A DNA stretch of 64,000 nt from CAWCGU01 sp963838095 (GTDB taxonomy: Bacteria > Actinomycetota > Thermoleophilia > Solirubrobacterales > 70-9), in NCBI GenBank assembly GCA_963838095.1, contig CAWIPO010000006.1:1-64000 (forward strand). The letters are read 5' to 3'. This document shows, in pieces, positions 38,523 to 48,594 of the stretch. The stretch's first letter is position 1. Every line of letters begins with the position of its first letter. The notes under the pieces were generated by a model. It did no database searches. It was not told the DNA's origin and saw nothing but the letters and a program-made list of their open reading frames with translations. The translations under genes were made by a program, and so were the position numbers.

Positions 38523-39656
38523 ATGGCGACGCGAGCGGGGAGTAGACGCCGCACGGTCGGCGTGATGCTCCATCACGTCGCATTTCGCGATTCTCGGGAC
38601 GTCTACGTCAAGGATGTCTGGGGAACCTTCCTCGAGGAGCTTGCGTCATGGCTCGACGTCGATTTGTGCCTGCACGCGCCGGTTACGACCGACTCGGAGC
38701 ATCGATTCCAGCATTACCCCCTGTCCCGAGCAACGCATGCCCGTTTCGCCCCCGGCCCCTCGATCCTGGGCGGTGCCCTCTTGCGGTTCGCCTCGGGCTT
38801 ACGCCGCTTCGACGCTGCGATCATCTTCCTTCCGACTCTCCAGGGACTTGGCGCGGCGTTGCTCTGCCGCCTGGCACGCGTCCCGTTCATCGTCTACAGC
38901 GGCCTCGGCGCGGGCGAGTGGAATCAGTCGGGTCTTGCAACCCGCATTCGAGCCCGGGTGTACCGGGCGTTGGAAGCGCGCGTGCTGCGGCAAGCCAGCG
39001 GAGCGATCGCCGCCGGGGCAGAGGTGGAGGAGCACCTTGGGAGATTGATTCCCACCTACCGCACTGCCCCCATCACGGGGATCGTCTCCGAGGGGCCCCG
39101 CTCGGAGAAGCGCCGCATCGTGCTCTACGTCGGCGCTCTCAGCGAGCGCAAGGGCATCTCGGACCTGCTCGATGCGTGGGTGCGAATTCCCGATCAGACA
39201 CGAGACGGATGGACGTTGCGTTTCGTCGGCAGCGGACCGCTGAGCACCCGGGTCCAGGAGGCGTCGAGAGAGCGCGGCGATTGCGAGATGATGGGCTACG
39301 TCGAGCACGGCCCGGAGCTCTTCCACCTCTATGAGGAGGCGGCCATCCTGGTTCTGCCCTCGCGAAACGAGGGCTTCCCCCGGGTGCTCGCCGAGGCCGC
39401 GGCCCACGGGTGCGCCCTGGCCGCGACCCAGGTCGGGGGTGTCGCAGCGGCCTTCTCGGACCGCTACGCCCCTGCATGGTTCGCGGCCCAGGATCCGGAC
39501 GACCTGGTGCGGGCGCTCGCCGACTTGATGGCGGGAGGATGGGCCGAGCGAGGCGAGGGAGCGCGTGATTGGTTTCGCTCCACGTTCGCTGAACGAAACC
39601 GCGCGCTCGAAGCGAGCGCCTTCATCGCCACCCAGGTTCCGGAGCTTGCGGCATGA
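38523..39656 (+). CDS. GT4 family glycosyltransferase
   Basis: 377 residues. N-terminal domain with GVMLHHVAFRDSRDVYVKDVWGTFLEEL and FIVYSGLGAGEWNQSGL. Donor-binding domain with IVLYVGALSERKGISDLLDAW, GYVEHGPELFHLYEEAAILVLPSRNEGFPRVLAEAAAHG (the E-x7-E motif). First gene of a six-gene operon in which each stop overlaps or nearly touches the next start; it ends ATGA with the next gene. Confidence 0.9.
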   Translation: MATRAGSRRRTVGVMLHHVAFRDSRDVYVKDVWGTFLEELASWLDVDLCLHAPVTTDSEHRFQHYPLSRATHARFAPGPSILGGALLRFASGLRRFDAAIIFLPTLQGLGAALLCRLARVPFIVYSGLGAGEWNQSGLATRIRARVYRALEARVLRQASGAIAAGAEVEEHLGRLIPTYRTAPITGIVSEGPRSEKRRIVLYVGALSERKGISDLLDAWVRIPDQTRDGWTLRFVGSGPLSTRVQEASRERGDCEMMGYVEHGPELFHLYEEAAILVLPSRNEGFPRVLAEAAAHGCALAATQVGGVAAAFSDRYAPAWFAAQDPDDLVRALADLMAGGWAERGEGARDWFRSTFAERNRALEASAFIATQVPELAA

Positions 39657-40750
39657 GTGTCGCGTTGCTCACGAACCACCCGGCCCCGTATCGCCAGCCC
39701 CTGTTCGCGGAGCTTGCGCAGCGACTCGACGACCTCGTGGTTCTCTATGAGGCTCGGGAGAGCAGCTTTCGCAGATGGGGCTCGGCCGTATCGACCAGCT
39801 ACGAGCACCGCTTCATGGTCGATGCGCCGATCGAGGAGGTCTCACCGGCAAGGAAGGGGGCGGCCACCGCTCGCTGGCTTCATCGGTTGAACCCTTCAAT
39901 CGTGATCTCTGCCGGCTTTGGCCCATCGGCGCTCGCAGCCTGGAGTTGGACTCGGTCGCACGGACGGCAGCTCGTTGGCTGGAGCGGGTGCACTTCGCTC
40001 ACGGAGCGTCGAGTCCGCGGCGCCCGCCTGCGTTTTCGCGAGCGGCTGGCGCAGTCCGCTTCTGCATGGATCGCCTATGGCCCCGAGGCACAGCGTTACC
40101 TGCTTCGGCTCGGAGCGGATCCGCGGCGGGTGAGTGCGGTCGGTAATCCGTACGGCATCCCGCGCGTGCCACCACGAGCCCGGCCCGGCGCAACAGTTCG
40201 CATCGGGTTCGTCGGCCAGTTGCACTGGCGCAAGGGCTGGTGGATTCCTTTGCAAGCCGCCGCTGTCGCAAAGCGTGAAGGAGTGCCGCTCGAACTGTCC
40301 CTCGTCGGCGATGGACCCGGCAGCGCGCTGCTCGGGCGGATGATCTCGCTGCACCCCGAATTGGATATTGACTGGCAGACTCACGTCGCGCCGAGCGGGA
40401 TCGGTGGCTTCTACGCGAACCTCAGCCTGCTCATCGTTCCTTCGATCGTCGACCAGTGGCCGATCGTGGCCAGCGAAGCCATCGCAGCCGGCGTGCCCGT
40501 GTTGTGCTCGCCGGCTGAGCACTCCGGGGTCCCGGACTCGGTCTCCACCGCAACTCCGGGTCCGGGACCCCCGGCCGGCGGCATCCTCGGTGTGGCCGAC
40601 GTGATCCGAATGTTTGCCCCCGGACGCCAGGTCGACCAGCTCGAGTCACGGATGGCGTCCGCCCAGCGAGAGCTTGACCCGGCGACGGTGGCCGATCGCT
40701 GGGTTGACCTCATCGAATCGGGGCGCGCACGGGGCGCAACCAGGACGTGA
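39653..40750 (+). CDS. GT4 family glycosyltransferase
   Basis: 365 residues, start overlapping the previous stop by four bases. MSVALLTNHPAPYRQPLFAELAQRL is a typical GT-B start; the donor half shows RIGFVGQLHWRKGWWIPLQAAAVAKREG, LVGDGPG, FYANLSLLIVPSIVDQWPIVASEAIAAGVPVLCSP. Ends ATGA-overlapped with the methyltransferase. Confidence 0.9.
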   Translation: MSVALLTNHPAPYRQPLFAELAQRLDDLVVLYEARESSFRRWGSAVSTSYEHRFMVDAPIEEVSPARKGAATARWLHRLNPSIVISAGFGPSALAAWSWTRSHGRQLVGWSGCTSLTERRVRGARLRFRERLAQSASAWIAYGPEAQRYLLRLGADPRRVSAVGNPYGIPRVPPRARPGATVRIGFVGQLHWRKGWWIPLQAAAVAKREGVPLELSLVGDGPGSALLGRMISLHPELDIDWQTHVAPSGIGGFYANLSLLIVPSIVDQWPIVASEAIAAGVPVLCSPAEHSGVPDSVSTATPGPGPPAGGILGVADVIRMFAPGRQVDQLESRMASAQRELDPATVADRWVDLIESGRARGATRT

Positions 40751-41568
40751 TGGCCGCTCTGGAGGAGATTCGGAGCGCCGAGTTGGATATCGCCACGCGC
40801 TTCCTTCCGCCGGGGGGTCGGATCCTGGAGCTAGGTGGCGGGTCCGGATACCAAGCGTATCTGCTCTCCCGTCGCGGCTTCGAGGTCGTATCGCTCGACA
40901 TCCCTTCAAGGCCCCCGGCGGCGCGTCAGTATCACCCGGTCGAGACGTACGACGGAGTTCACATTCCGTACCCGGATGCGAGCTTCGATGCGGTCTTCAG
41001 CTCGAACGTGCTCGAACACGTGGGTCCACTGCCCGATCTGCTGCGCGAAAGCAGCCGCGTGCTGCGACCGGGCGGCATCTCGGTTCATTTGATGCCAACA
41101 CCGACCTGGCGTTTGTGGACCTCGGTCACCCACTATGTGGTGCTCCCGCGCCGGCTTGCTCGCTTCCTCCGCCGGCGCTTGACGGCGTCCCAGGAGACCA
41201 ACAGCGATCGCACCGTCCCCAGGGGCCAGGTCGCTAGAAAGCCTGCAACCACTCACATTCGAGCCCGCGGGTTGCTCCTTCCCGGCCCACACGGACGCAC
41301 GGACAGCTCCGCCGTCGCGGAGTTGATCCAGTTCCGTGCCGGCAATTGGGAGCGCGCGCTAAATCAGGCTGGCTTGGAGGTCACTGATTCGATGCCGAAT
41401 CGGCTCTTCTACACCGGCCATCGAGTCCTGGCCCGGCTCCCCGTCAGCAGCCGCCGGCGACTGTCGCGACTGTTTGGATCGTCGTGCCGAATCTACGTCA
41501 CCAAGCCGGCCGCTCAGCCCGCACCACCCTTGGCGGGCTCGGTGGCCGATGCACGGCCTCTCGAGTGA
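40747..41568 (+). CDS. Class I SAM-dependent methyltransferase
   Basis: 273 residues. Motif I GGRILELGGGSGYQAYLLSRRG, acidic motif II EVVSLDIPS, then PYPDASFDAVFSSNVLEHVGPLPDLL and RVLRPGGISVHLMPTP. A C-terminal lid of about 100 residues. It probably methylates a sugar of the glycan built by the flanking transferases. Overlaps the next gene by GTGA (41565-41568). Confidence 0.85.
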   Translation: MMAALEEIRSAELDIATRFLPPGGRILELGGGSGYQAYLLSRRGFEVVSLDIPSRPPAARQYHPVETYDGVHIPYPDASFDAVFSSNVLEHVGPLPDLLRESSRVLRPGGISVHLMPTPTWRLWTSVTHYVVLPRRLARFLRRRLTASQETNSDRTVPRGQVARKPATTHIRARGLLLPGPHGRTDSSAVAELIQFRAGNWERALNQAGLEVTDSMPNRLFYTGHRVLARLPVSSRRRLSRLFGSSCRIYVTKPAAQPAPPLAGSVADARPLE

Positions 41569-42633
41569 AGCGACCGGTCGTTCACATCATCAACCGGTTG
41601 CACCCGATGGCCGGCGCAGAAAAGCAGCTGACCGAGTTGGCCCGGCGATCCACTCTTCCTCACGTGATCATCGAGCTCGGGCAGGCCACGGACCGACCAA
41701 CGCCTGCAAGCCTGCGTCAATTGCGGGAACGGGTACTCGATCAGCACCCGGGCATCGTGGTCGCGTGGCTCGATCGCTCCCAGCTCGCCGCCGCGCTGGT
41801 TGCGGGCGGCGATTGGCCGCTCGTCGCATGCATCCGCGGCCCGGCTCAGCGACGAAGCCGTGGACGCCGCTGGTACATGCGAACCGCACTGCGGCGATTC
41901 GACTGCTTCGTCGCCAACAGTGCCTCGCTTCGCGAGGCGACGATGGAGTTCTCGCGTTCCGCAAGAAGGCGGCCATTCGCGGTGGTGCCGAACGGCGTCA
42001 CTGTCAACGCCCCGAACGATGGCTCAGGGCAAAGGAGGAAGCCCGAAGCACGGGGCACGAGGCCGACCAGGATCGCATGCATCGGCCGTGTCAACTACTG
42101 GAAGGGCACTGACGTCCTGCTCGATGCGCTGCAGGAGCTGGCCCCCGGCGAGGTGAGAGCCACGTTCGGTCGGTATCGGGGCGCCTGAGCTGGCGCCCGA
42201 GCATCCCGAGCTGGAAGACCGCTGCTCGTTCCTGCCGCGGGCCGATGACCCTTGGAAGGCGGTGGGTGAGGTCGATGCCCTGGTGCTGCCGTCCCGAAGA
42301 GGAAGCGAGGGGTCGCCGAACGTCGTGCTCGAGGCGTTCGCGCGCCGAGTACCGGTGATCGGCTCCAGCGACCCTCCGATCGGCGAGCTCCTGGGAGGCG
42401 ATCGAGGCACTGTGTTTCGCGCGGGCGACTCGGCGGCACTCAAGGAGGCGATCCTGTCGCTGAGGTCGAACCCCCGCTCCGCGGAAGAGCGGGCGATGAG
42501 GGCGTTCGCCTACGTCCGAGAGCGCCACTCCTGGCCAAGCGTCGTCGAGGCCTGGGAACGGTTCCTCGTCACCGCGTCCGCGACTGACCTGAGCGCGGAG
42601 AGCAAGCGACCAGCGGGAACGGGGAGGGACTGA
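41565..42633 (+). CDS. GT4 family glycosyltransferase (frameshift)
   Basis: GTG start overlapping the previous TGA. The N-terminal half reads KRPVVHIINRLHPMAGAEKQLTELAR, WPLVACIRGP, VVPNGVTVNAP, IACIGRVNYWKGTDVLLDAL. An extra G near 42162 shifts to VGIGAPELAPEHPELEDRC, then VDALVLPSRRGSEGSPNVVLEAFARRVPVIGS and RERHSWPSVVEAWERFL. Joined length is about 355 residues, a full GT4 enzyme. Confidence 0.85.
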
Positions 42634-42634
42634 G

Positions 42635-44528
42635 GTGTGCGGACTTGCCGGCTGGGCGGGTCCACGAGACGCGGGGACAGAGGAACTCGCCCGCATGTGC
42701 GAGTCGCTCGCGCATCGGGGCCCGGACGAGCAGGGTGTTCACATATTCCCGGGCGAGGCGGCGCTCGGCTTCAGGCGCCTGTCGATCATCGACCTCGTGA
42801 CCGGATCACAGCCCCTGCTGAACGAGGACGAGACCGTGGCGGTGATGTGCAACGGCGAGATCTACAACTTCCAGGCGCTGCGTGCTGAGCTGGAGGCGCG
42901 AGGGCATCGGTTTCGAAGCAGCTCCGACACCGAGGTGATCGTCCACCTCTACGAGGATGCGGGGGGGGAGTGCATGCAGCGGCTGCAGGGCATGTTCGCG
43001 ATCGCCCTCTGGGACAGCCGCCGGCAGCGCCTGCTCCTTGCCCGCGATCGACTCGGGGTGAAGCCGCTCTACTGGACGGTGCTTGAACCCGATGGCGTTG
43101 CCTTTGCAAGCGGAACCCGGTGCGTTGGTCGCTTCCGGGTTTGTGGACGCCACGCCCGATCCGGCTGCGCTGATGCAGTACCTCTCGCTGCAGTACGTCC
43201 CGGCCCCGCTGTCGGGCATGCGGGCGATCCACAAGCTCCGTCCCGGAGAACGGCTGGTTCTCGAGCGTGGCAAGAAGAACACTGGAGAGCTGGTGGGAGC
43301 TGCCGGCGCCAGATCCGCAAAAGCAGGACGCAGACGACGCAGTGTCTGAGCTTGACGCCGTGCTTCGCGACGCAACTCGCTCGCGCCTCGCCAGCGACGT
43401 GCCGCTCGGCGCATTCCTCTCCGGGGGGATCGATTCGAGTCTGACCGTCGGCTACATGGCTGAGGCATCGTCGCTGGTGAAGACCTTCTCGATCGATTTC
43501 CCGGCAGCCGGATACAGCGAAGGCCCGCATGCACGAACCGTGGCGGAGCTGTACGGAACGGAGCACCACGAGCTTCGCTTTGAGCCGGAGATGGTTCCTG
43601 AGGCGGCCTCGGCGGTGGGTCGCTCGGTGAGCCGCTCGCGGATCCCTCGGCGATCCCGACATACGTGCTCTCGCAGCTCACCCGACGGCACGTGACTGTC
43701 GCACTCTCTGGTGACGGCGGGGATGAGGCATTTGGCGGGTACTGGCGCTACCGACGGGCTCACCGGGCCGACAGGCTCGGAGTGCCGGGTGCCATCGCGG
43801 CGCGCGCGGTGAGCAGGATGCGTGGAAATCGAGGCGGCGCCGGGCCGAACGACCTCGTCGATCTTCTCGCGAGATCCCCCCAGGATCGGTATGCGCGCCT
43901 GGTGGGCCACTTCGAGCCCTCGGCCCTAGAGCGGCTCTGTCGACCGGACTTCGTTGCGGCCGCAGGTGGCACTCGCGTGGCTTGGGACAGCGTGCTCGCG
44001 TTGCCCCCATTCCCTTCTCCCGACCGCTACCTGTTCCTCGACTCGCGCACTTATCTGCCGGACGGCGTTCTGTCGAAGGTGGACTGCGCATCGATGGCCC
44101 ACGCCCTGGAGGTCCGCTCCCCTCTGCTCGACTACAGGGTGCACGAGCTCGCTTCGCGACTCCCGTCGCGGTACAAGCTGCGCGGTGGCACCACCAAGTG
44201 GGTGCTTCGCGAGCTCGCGCGCAGGCGCGGCCTGCCGGAGTCGATATGGCGACGCGGCAAACGCGGGTTCGGGATGCCGGTCGGCATATGGCTTCGAACC
44301 GGTCTCCGAACGTGGGCGGAGGACCTCCTCACCGACGGTCGCCTCGCCGGACGAGGCTACTTTCACCAGCGGGAGGTGGAGCAACTGCTTCGTGACCATC
44401 TCGAGCAGAGGGCCGACCACACCAGGCCGATCTGGACCCTCGCGATGCTCGAGCTTTGGCATCGAGAGTGGATCGACGGCCACAGCGTTCCCTCACCGAT
44501 GCCCAAGCGGACCGAGGCTCCACCGTGA
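42635..44528 (+). CDS. AsnB-type glutamine amidotransferase, second copy (three frameshifts)
   Basis: GTG start with GGGGAGGGAC just upstream. MCGLAGWAGPRDAG has the catalytic Cys2; then HRGPDEQGVH, GFRRLSIIDL, MCNGEIYNFQALRAEL, RDRLGVKPLYW. Shifts near 43112, 43277 and 43626. The synthetase part shows SDVPLGAFLSGGIDSSLTVGYM, FGEPLADPSAIPTYVLSQ, ALSGDGGDEAFGGYWRYRR (complete pyrophosphatase loops), SKVDCASMAHALEVRSPLLDY and a GIWLRTGLRTWAEDLL end. About 630 residues, normal length. The stop overlaps the flippase GTG (GTGA). Confidence 0.88.
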
Positions 44529-45874
44529 GCAAGCCGCGGGAGTTGATCGGTCGCGCGCTGCCGCATGGGCCCGTCCGTGCCTTTTTCTCACGCGGGTCCG
44601 TTTTGCTCACGGGGCAGGTGGCGGCCGGTGGACTCGCCTTGCTCGAGACCGTGTTCCTGGCACGAGCCCTGGGCACATCGGGATACGGGGAGTTGACGCT
44701 CGTGGTAACGACGGTGATCACGGTCGTCTTGATCATCGACGTCCGGGTCTGGGAAACAGCGACCAAGTTCGGCGTCGACTTCATCACCCAGGGGAAGAAC
44801 CAGGAAGCCCGGGCCGTTCTCGATCTGAGCCTCGTCACGAACATCGTGCTCGGGCTGCTGTCCACGGCCATCGTCATCGCTCTAGCCGGGGTGATCGCCG
44901 GCGTGCTGGACATCGAGGGCTCGGAGGATGCGCTGCGACTCTACGCCCTGGTTGCACCTTTCACCGGCCTCACAACCGCTGCGGCGGCGATCCTGCGAGT
45001 GCTCGACTCCTACCTGACTTTGACGTGGCTGACGGCGGTCATCCCTCTTCTCCGGGCCACGGCTGCCGGCCTCGGGTTCGCCCTTGATCTCGACGTCCTC
45101 GGATTTGCGATCGTCCTGATGGCGGCCGAGGCGGTGGGGAGCGTGGCGTTCGTGACGATCACAATTCGTACGCTTTCGCGCCGTCTCCCTGCCAAGCGCG
45201 GCTTCTCCTCGCGGGTTCGACTGCTGAGGCCGTACGGCCGGCGGATCCTGAGATTTATGGGCATGTCGAGCGCGGTGGGAACGGTTCGGGTGACGAACGA
45301 GCGGGTCGACATCCTTGTCGTCGGGGCGCTGACCAATCCCAGCGTGGTCGGGATCTTCAAGTTCGCGCGCACCTTCACACAGCCGCTCGGCATGTTCGTC
45401 AAGCCCTACTACCAGGTGATCTACCCCCAGCTGACCGAGGCGGCCTCGCGAGGAGCCTTTGACGAGCTGCGACACCTCGCGTATCGCTCGATGCCCCCGA
45501 TGGCGGTTGCCCTCGGCACGCTCGCGATTGCCACCTGCGTGGTGGCGCCGTTTCTGATTCCCTTGCTTGCCGGTTCCGACTTCTCGGACGCGGCGACCGC
45601 GGTGATCCCGCTCGCGTTCGCTTGGTTCGTGTCCGGAACGCTGTTCTGGGTCTACGCGGGCACGCTGGCGCTCGAGGCTCAGGGGATCTCACTGCTCGTG
45701 TTGATTGTTGCGTCCCTGTTGCAGCTGGTGGCTCTCGTGGTCCTGGTCCCCGCCTGGGAAGCGAACGGAGCGAGCGTCGCCTGGATGATTTACATGCTGA
45801 CGGCCAACGTCGGAATGCTGCTCGCGGTCAGGCACAGGCTGCGGGCGCGGAGCCGGGCGGTCGCCGCCGCCTGA
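44525..45874 (+). CDS. Polysaccharide flippase (Wzx/MVF family)
   Basis: 449 residues from GTG 44525. About 12-14 hydrophobic segments in the oligosaccharide flippase pattern: GSVLLTGQVAAGGLALLETVFLARALGTSGYGELTLV, then an IDVRVWETATKFGVDFITQGK loop. It moves lipid-linked repeat units across the membrane. It shares the LARxxGxxxxG and LIDVRVWEAAT-type motifs with the flippase at 54348-55733, so they are paralogs. Last gene of the plus-strand operon; convergent with the next gene, 4 bases apart. Confidence 0.9.
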   Translation: MSKPRELIGRALPHGPVRAFFSRGSVLLTGQVAAGGLALLETVFLARALGTSGYGELTLVVTTVITVVLIIDVRVWETATKFGVDFITQGKNQEARAVLDLSLVTNIVLGLLSTAIVIALAGVIAGVLDIEGSEDALRLYALVAPFTGLTTAAAAILRVLDSYLTLTWLTAVIPLLRATAAGLGFALDLDVLGFAIVLMAAEAVGSVAFVTITIRTLSRRLPAKRGFSSRVRLLRPYGRRILRFMGMSSAVGTVRVTNERVDILVVGALTNPSVVGIFKFARTFTQPLGMFVKPYYQVIYPQLTEAASRGAFDELRHLAYRSMPPMAVALGTLAIATCVVAPFLIPLLAGSDFSDAATAVIPLAFAWFVSGTLFWVYAGTLALEAQGISLLVLIVASLLQLVALVVLVPAWEANGASVAWMIYMLTANVGMLLAVRHRLRARSRAVAAA

Positions 45875-45878
45875 TGAC

Positions 45879-46814
45879 TCAGAGCGGTTTTCGCACGGTG
45901 ACCGGCTCATATCGATAGAGCAGTCGGCGGATGGGGGTTTCTCGCGCAAGATCGGAATATCCCCTTGAGACGAAGTAGGCGGAGGCGGCGTGCGGGTCCA
46001 TGGAGCTGAAGGCGTCGGAGTCCGAGGTGACGTATTGGGCCAGATTCGGTTCCAGTCGCCGGTATCTGAAGGCAATCGGTCGCCCGCGCAGGAGCTCGAT
46101 CTCGGTTGAGAGCCGGCCCGGGAAACGGGCCAGGAACTGATACTCGCGTCGATCGCGAAGGCGCCTGTTCAGCGCCCGCATCCGGGCAGGCCACACGCCG
46201 CCGCGTTGCTCGACCGCTCTCCCAACCCAGGGTTTGACATACCAAGCCGGGTAGATCAGCGCGATGCCTCCGGGGCGAAGGATGCGATCGATCTCGCCGA
46301 GCGCGCGTTCGGGCTCCGGAACATGCTCCAGCGCCGCAACCGTGAACACTGCGTCAAAGCACCCGTCGGCGAAAGGCAGCGCCTGCGCATCTCCCTGCAC
46401 CCGGAGGCCGCTGGAATGCCTGCTCAAGGCTGGAAACGAAAGGTCGAAGGCAACGTATCCAGGTGCGACGCGATCGAACGCGCCCCGGCCAGAGCCGATC
46501 TCGAGCATCAGCGAGTTCCCTGGAAGGGTGCTGACGAGGTTCAGCACCGGACGCGCGAACTGCGCCGGCATCTCCCGCTTGTCACGTCCGTACCGCTCAC
46601 CCGGAACCGCGTTGTAGAAGAGCTCTGCGCGCCTGTCCCCGCCGTCCTTGGGCACCATCCGGTAGATGCCCTCTTCCACTGGGTAGAGCACCCCGCAGCC
46701 ATCGCAGCGCAACTCCGGCTCCGCGCCCAACGTGGAGTGGCAGGCGGGACAGCGAAGGCTCGCCTGGAGGCGATCGAACAGATGCTTGGGCACTGGGTCC
46801 GCCTCAGCCGCCAT
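45879..46814 (-). CDS. SAM-dependent methyltransferase with N-terminal zinc ribbon
   Basis: 311 residues. Residues 20-45 hold CPAC and CDGC pairs (SLRCPACHSTLG, LRCDGCGVLYPVEEGIYRM), a Trm112-like zinc ribbon often fused to methyltransferases. Then LMLEIGSGRGAFDRVAPGY (motif I), LPFADGCFDAVFTVAALEHVPEPERAL, IDRILRPGGIALIYPAWY. Last of three minus-strand methyltransferase genes. Confidence 0.85.
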   Translation of the reverse strand: MAAEADPVPKHLFDRLQASLRCPACHSTLGAEPELRCDGCGVLYPVEEGIYRMVPKDGGDRRAELFYNAVPGERYGRDKREMPAQFARPVLNLVSTLPGNSLMLEIGSGRGAFDRVAPGYVAFDLSFPALSRHSSGLRVQGDAQALPFADGCFDAVFTVAALEHVPEPERALGEIDRILRPGGIALIYPAWYVKPWVGRAVEQRGGVWPARMRALNRRLRDRREYQFLARFPGRLSTEIELLRGRPIAFRYRRLEPNLAQYVTSDSDAFSSMDPHAASAYFVSRGYSDLARETPIRRLLYRYEPVTVRKPL

Positions 46815-46820
46815 TCGACG

Positions 46821-47690
46821 CTACTCGGGCTTGCGCCTGAAGACGTACTCGTTGCAGCCGGCGCTCCCGCCCACCGTCCGCAGGCGTTTCAGCTCGAAGC
46901 CACGCCGGAGGTGGAAATCGACGACCTCGGCTGGCGTGGCTACGTCGAATGGGTACCCCCCGACCCAGTCGACGATGTCGTGCCAGCGATTCATCCCGCG
47001 TGGACCGGGCGATCGCCACGATCGGACGTACTCGCGGATTCGCCCGGACAGACCGAACGCTGCCGCGGTCTTCAGTTCGCGCGGGAGCACCGCCAACGCG
47101 GCGACAATGGGACGCAGCGGCCGCGGGCTGCGGTTGTAGAGTCGCTTGACGCGCCGCCACAACCGGCTGCGGGCGCCCTGGTCGTTGTAGACGGCCACGC
47201 AGAGCAGCCCGTGCGGCGCGACGAGCGCGCAAAGATTCTCCGCGGCTTGCCACATCGCGCCCGTGTGGTGAATCACTCCCCAGCTGTAGACGAAGTCAAA
47301 GCTCCCCAGCCCCCGGCAGAACTCGGCCGAGGTGACGTCACCGGTCGAGATCTCCCAATTGCGATCATCTCCGTAGCTCGAGCGCAGGGCCTCGGCGCAA
47401 GTCACGCTGTCGGGATCGAAGTCGAAGGATCTGACCCTTTCCGCGTCCAGGCGTTGCGCGGCCAGCGAGAAGAGACCGCTTCCACACCCCGCGTCCAGGA
47501 ACGCCTTTCCATCCAGGCGTTCGAGATCCAGCATCTGCTGGAGCGAACTTTCGGCATGCCGGATTCGATCGCTATCGACCGTTTTTGCAAACGCGCGCCA
47601 ATTGAGGCCGAAAGCGAACCTCGTTTGCACGGCGACCCCATCATGGTCGGCTCCATGCTCGAATGAGACTGCTGGCGACGCCTCAGACAC
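46821..47690 (-). CDS. Class I SAM-dependent methyltransferase
   Basis: 289 residues. RFAFGLNWRAFAKTVDSDRI leader, GKAFLDAGCGSGLFSLAAQRL (motif I), VRSFDFDPDSV, FDFVYSWGVIHHTGAMWQA, APHGLLCVAVYNDQG, C-terminal FELKRLRTVGGSAGCNEYVFRR. Start overlaps the end of the upstream methyltransferase by 8 bases; the next begins 6 bases after its stop. Confidence 0.85.
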   Translation of the reverse strand: MSEASPAVSFEHGADHDGVAVQTRFAFGLNWRAFAKTVDSDRIRHAESSLQQMLDLERLDGKAFLDAGCGSGLFSLAAQRLDAERVRSFDFDPDSVTCAEALRSSYGDDRNWEISTGDVTSAEFCRGLGSFDFVYSWGVIHHTGAMWQAAENLCALVAPHGLLCVAVYNDQGARSRLWRRVKRLYNRSPRPLRPIVAALAVLPRELKTAAAFGLSGRIREYVRSWRSPGPRGMNRWHDIVDWVGGYPFDVATPAEVVDFHLRRGFELKRLRTVGGSAGCNEYVFRRKPE

Positions 47691-48510
47691 CGCGCACCGC
47701 GATCAGCTCGATGTTGTCGCTTGTGTAGCCGGGGTGGAGCCGCTTGAACACCCTCAGCAGAGGGCCCCCGCTGCGGAACTGCTCGATCCGAATCACGTCG
47801 AGGTCCGAGATTGCGGCGAGCATCCGGGGCAGATCCAAGCCGTGCGCGTGAATCTCGGCGTAGTGGGCGAGGATGTCGGTTGAAAGCTCGGATTCGGATC
47901 CACTCGCGATGTCGGCACGGTTGCCCTGATAGCGAAGGCGTCGCTTGATCGCGGGGAGGACGTCGCCGGGATTGCTGCGAAGCTTGCGCCAGATCAGCTC
48001 GGACTCGCGAAGCCCCCTGGCCGCTCGGGTCGACTGCAGGATCGGCTCACGAACCAGGAAGAGGACGCCGCCGGAGGTCAGACGCTTGGCCGCCAGGGAG
48101 AGCACCTCCTCGTAATTCCATATGTGATGAACCGCAGACCCAAAGGCGATCACGTCCCAACCCGCTTCGTCCCCCCGAAGGAAATCGCCGACCTCCGCCT
48201 GCACCAGGTGGGCGGCCCGTCCATCGCAAATCGCCAGCATCTCGCTCGAAACGTCCACCGCGGTGACCTCACATCCCTGACGCGTGAATTGCTCGCTGAG
48301 CAGTCCGGAGCCTGCGCAGCAGTCGAGCACCCGCGGAGGCCGGGACAGCCGCAAATAGGTGCGCATAAGCGCGAAGTGCCGATCGAACATCCGGCGATAG
48401 GAGAGGAGGTATTCGTCGCCGGAGCGCCAGCCGTGGTACTCCCCGCTCCGCCCTGAGTAGAAGCGCCGATTCGCCTCGACAACTCGTTCTCTCATACCCG
48501 CCGTTGCCAT
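47683..48510 (-). CDS. Class I SAM-dependent methyltransferase
   Basis: 275 residues from ATG 48510 (MATAGMRERVVEANRRFYSG); ATG 48495 is also possible, while a longer frame to 48669 would run across the divergent start at 48595. Motifs: PRVLDCCAGSGLLSEQFTRQG, VTAVDVSSEMLAIC, GWDVIAFGSAVHHIWNYEEVL, LTSGGVLFLVREP. First gene of the three-methyltransferase operon, divergent from the epimerase. Confidence 0.82.
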   Translation of the reverse strand: MATAGMRERVVEANRRFYSGRSGEYHGWRSGDEYLLSYRRMFDRHFALMRTYLRLSRPPRVLDCCAGSGLLSEQFTRQGCEVTAVDVSSEMLAICDGRAAHLVQAEVGDFLRGDEAGWDVIAFGSAVHHIWNYEEVLSLAAKRLTSGGVLFLVREPILQSTRAARGLRESELIWRKLRSNPGDVLPAIKRRLRYQGNRADIASGSESELSTDILAHYAEIHAHGLDLPRMLAAISDLDVIRIEQFRSGGPLLRVFKRLHPGYTSDNIELIAVRGV

Positions 48511-48531
48511 CAGGTCACAAATGATGATGAC

Positions 48532-48559
48532 TTGGTCCCTATCGATGGCTTGCGATACT
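48532..48559 (+). promoter_or_regulatory. Candidate promoter for the NAD-epimerase gene
   Basis: TTGGTC, 16-base spacer, GATACT, giving a start about 30 bases before the ATG at 48595; GGAG lies between as a ribosome-binding site. Lies in the divergent gap with the methyltransferase operon. Confidence 0.45.
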
Positions 48560-48594
48560 CCCGCGTCCGTGCGCCACGCCCGGAGCCACCAGAC

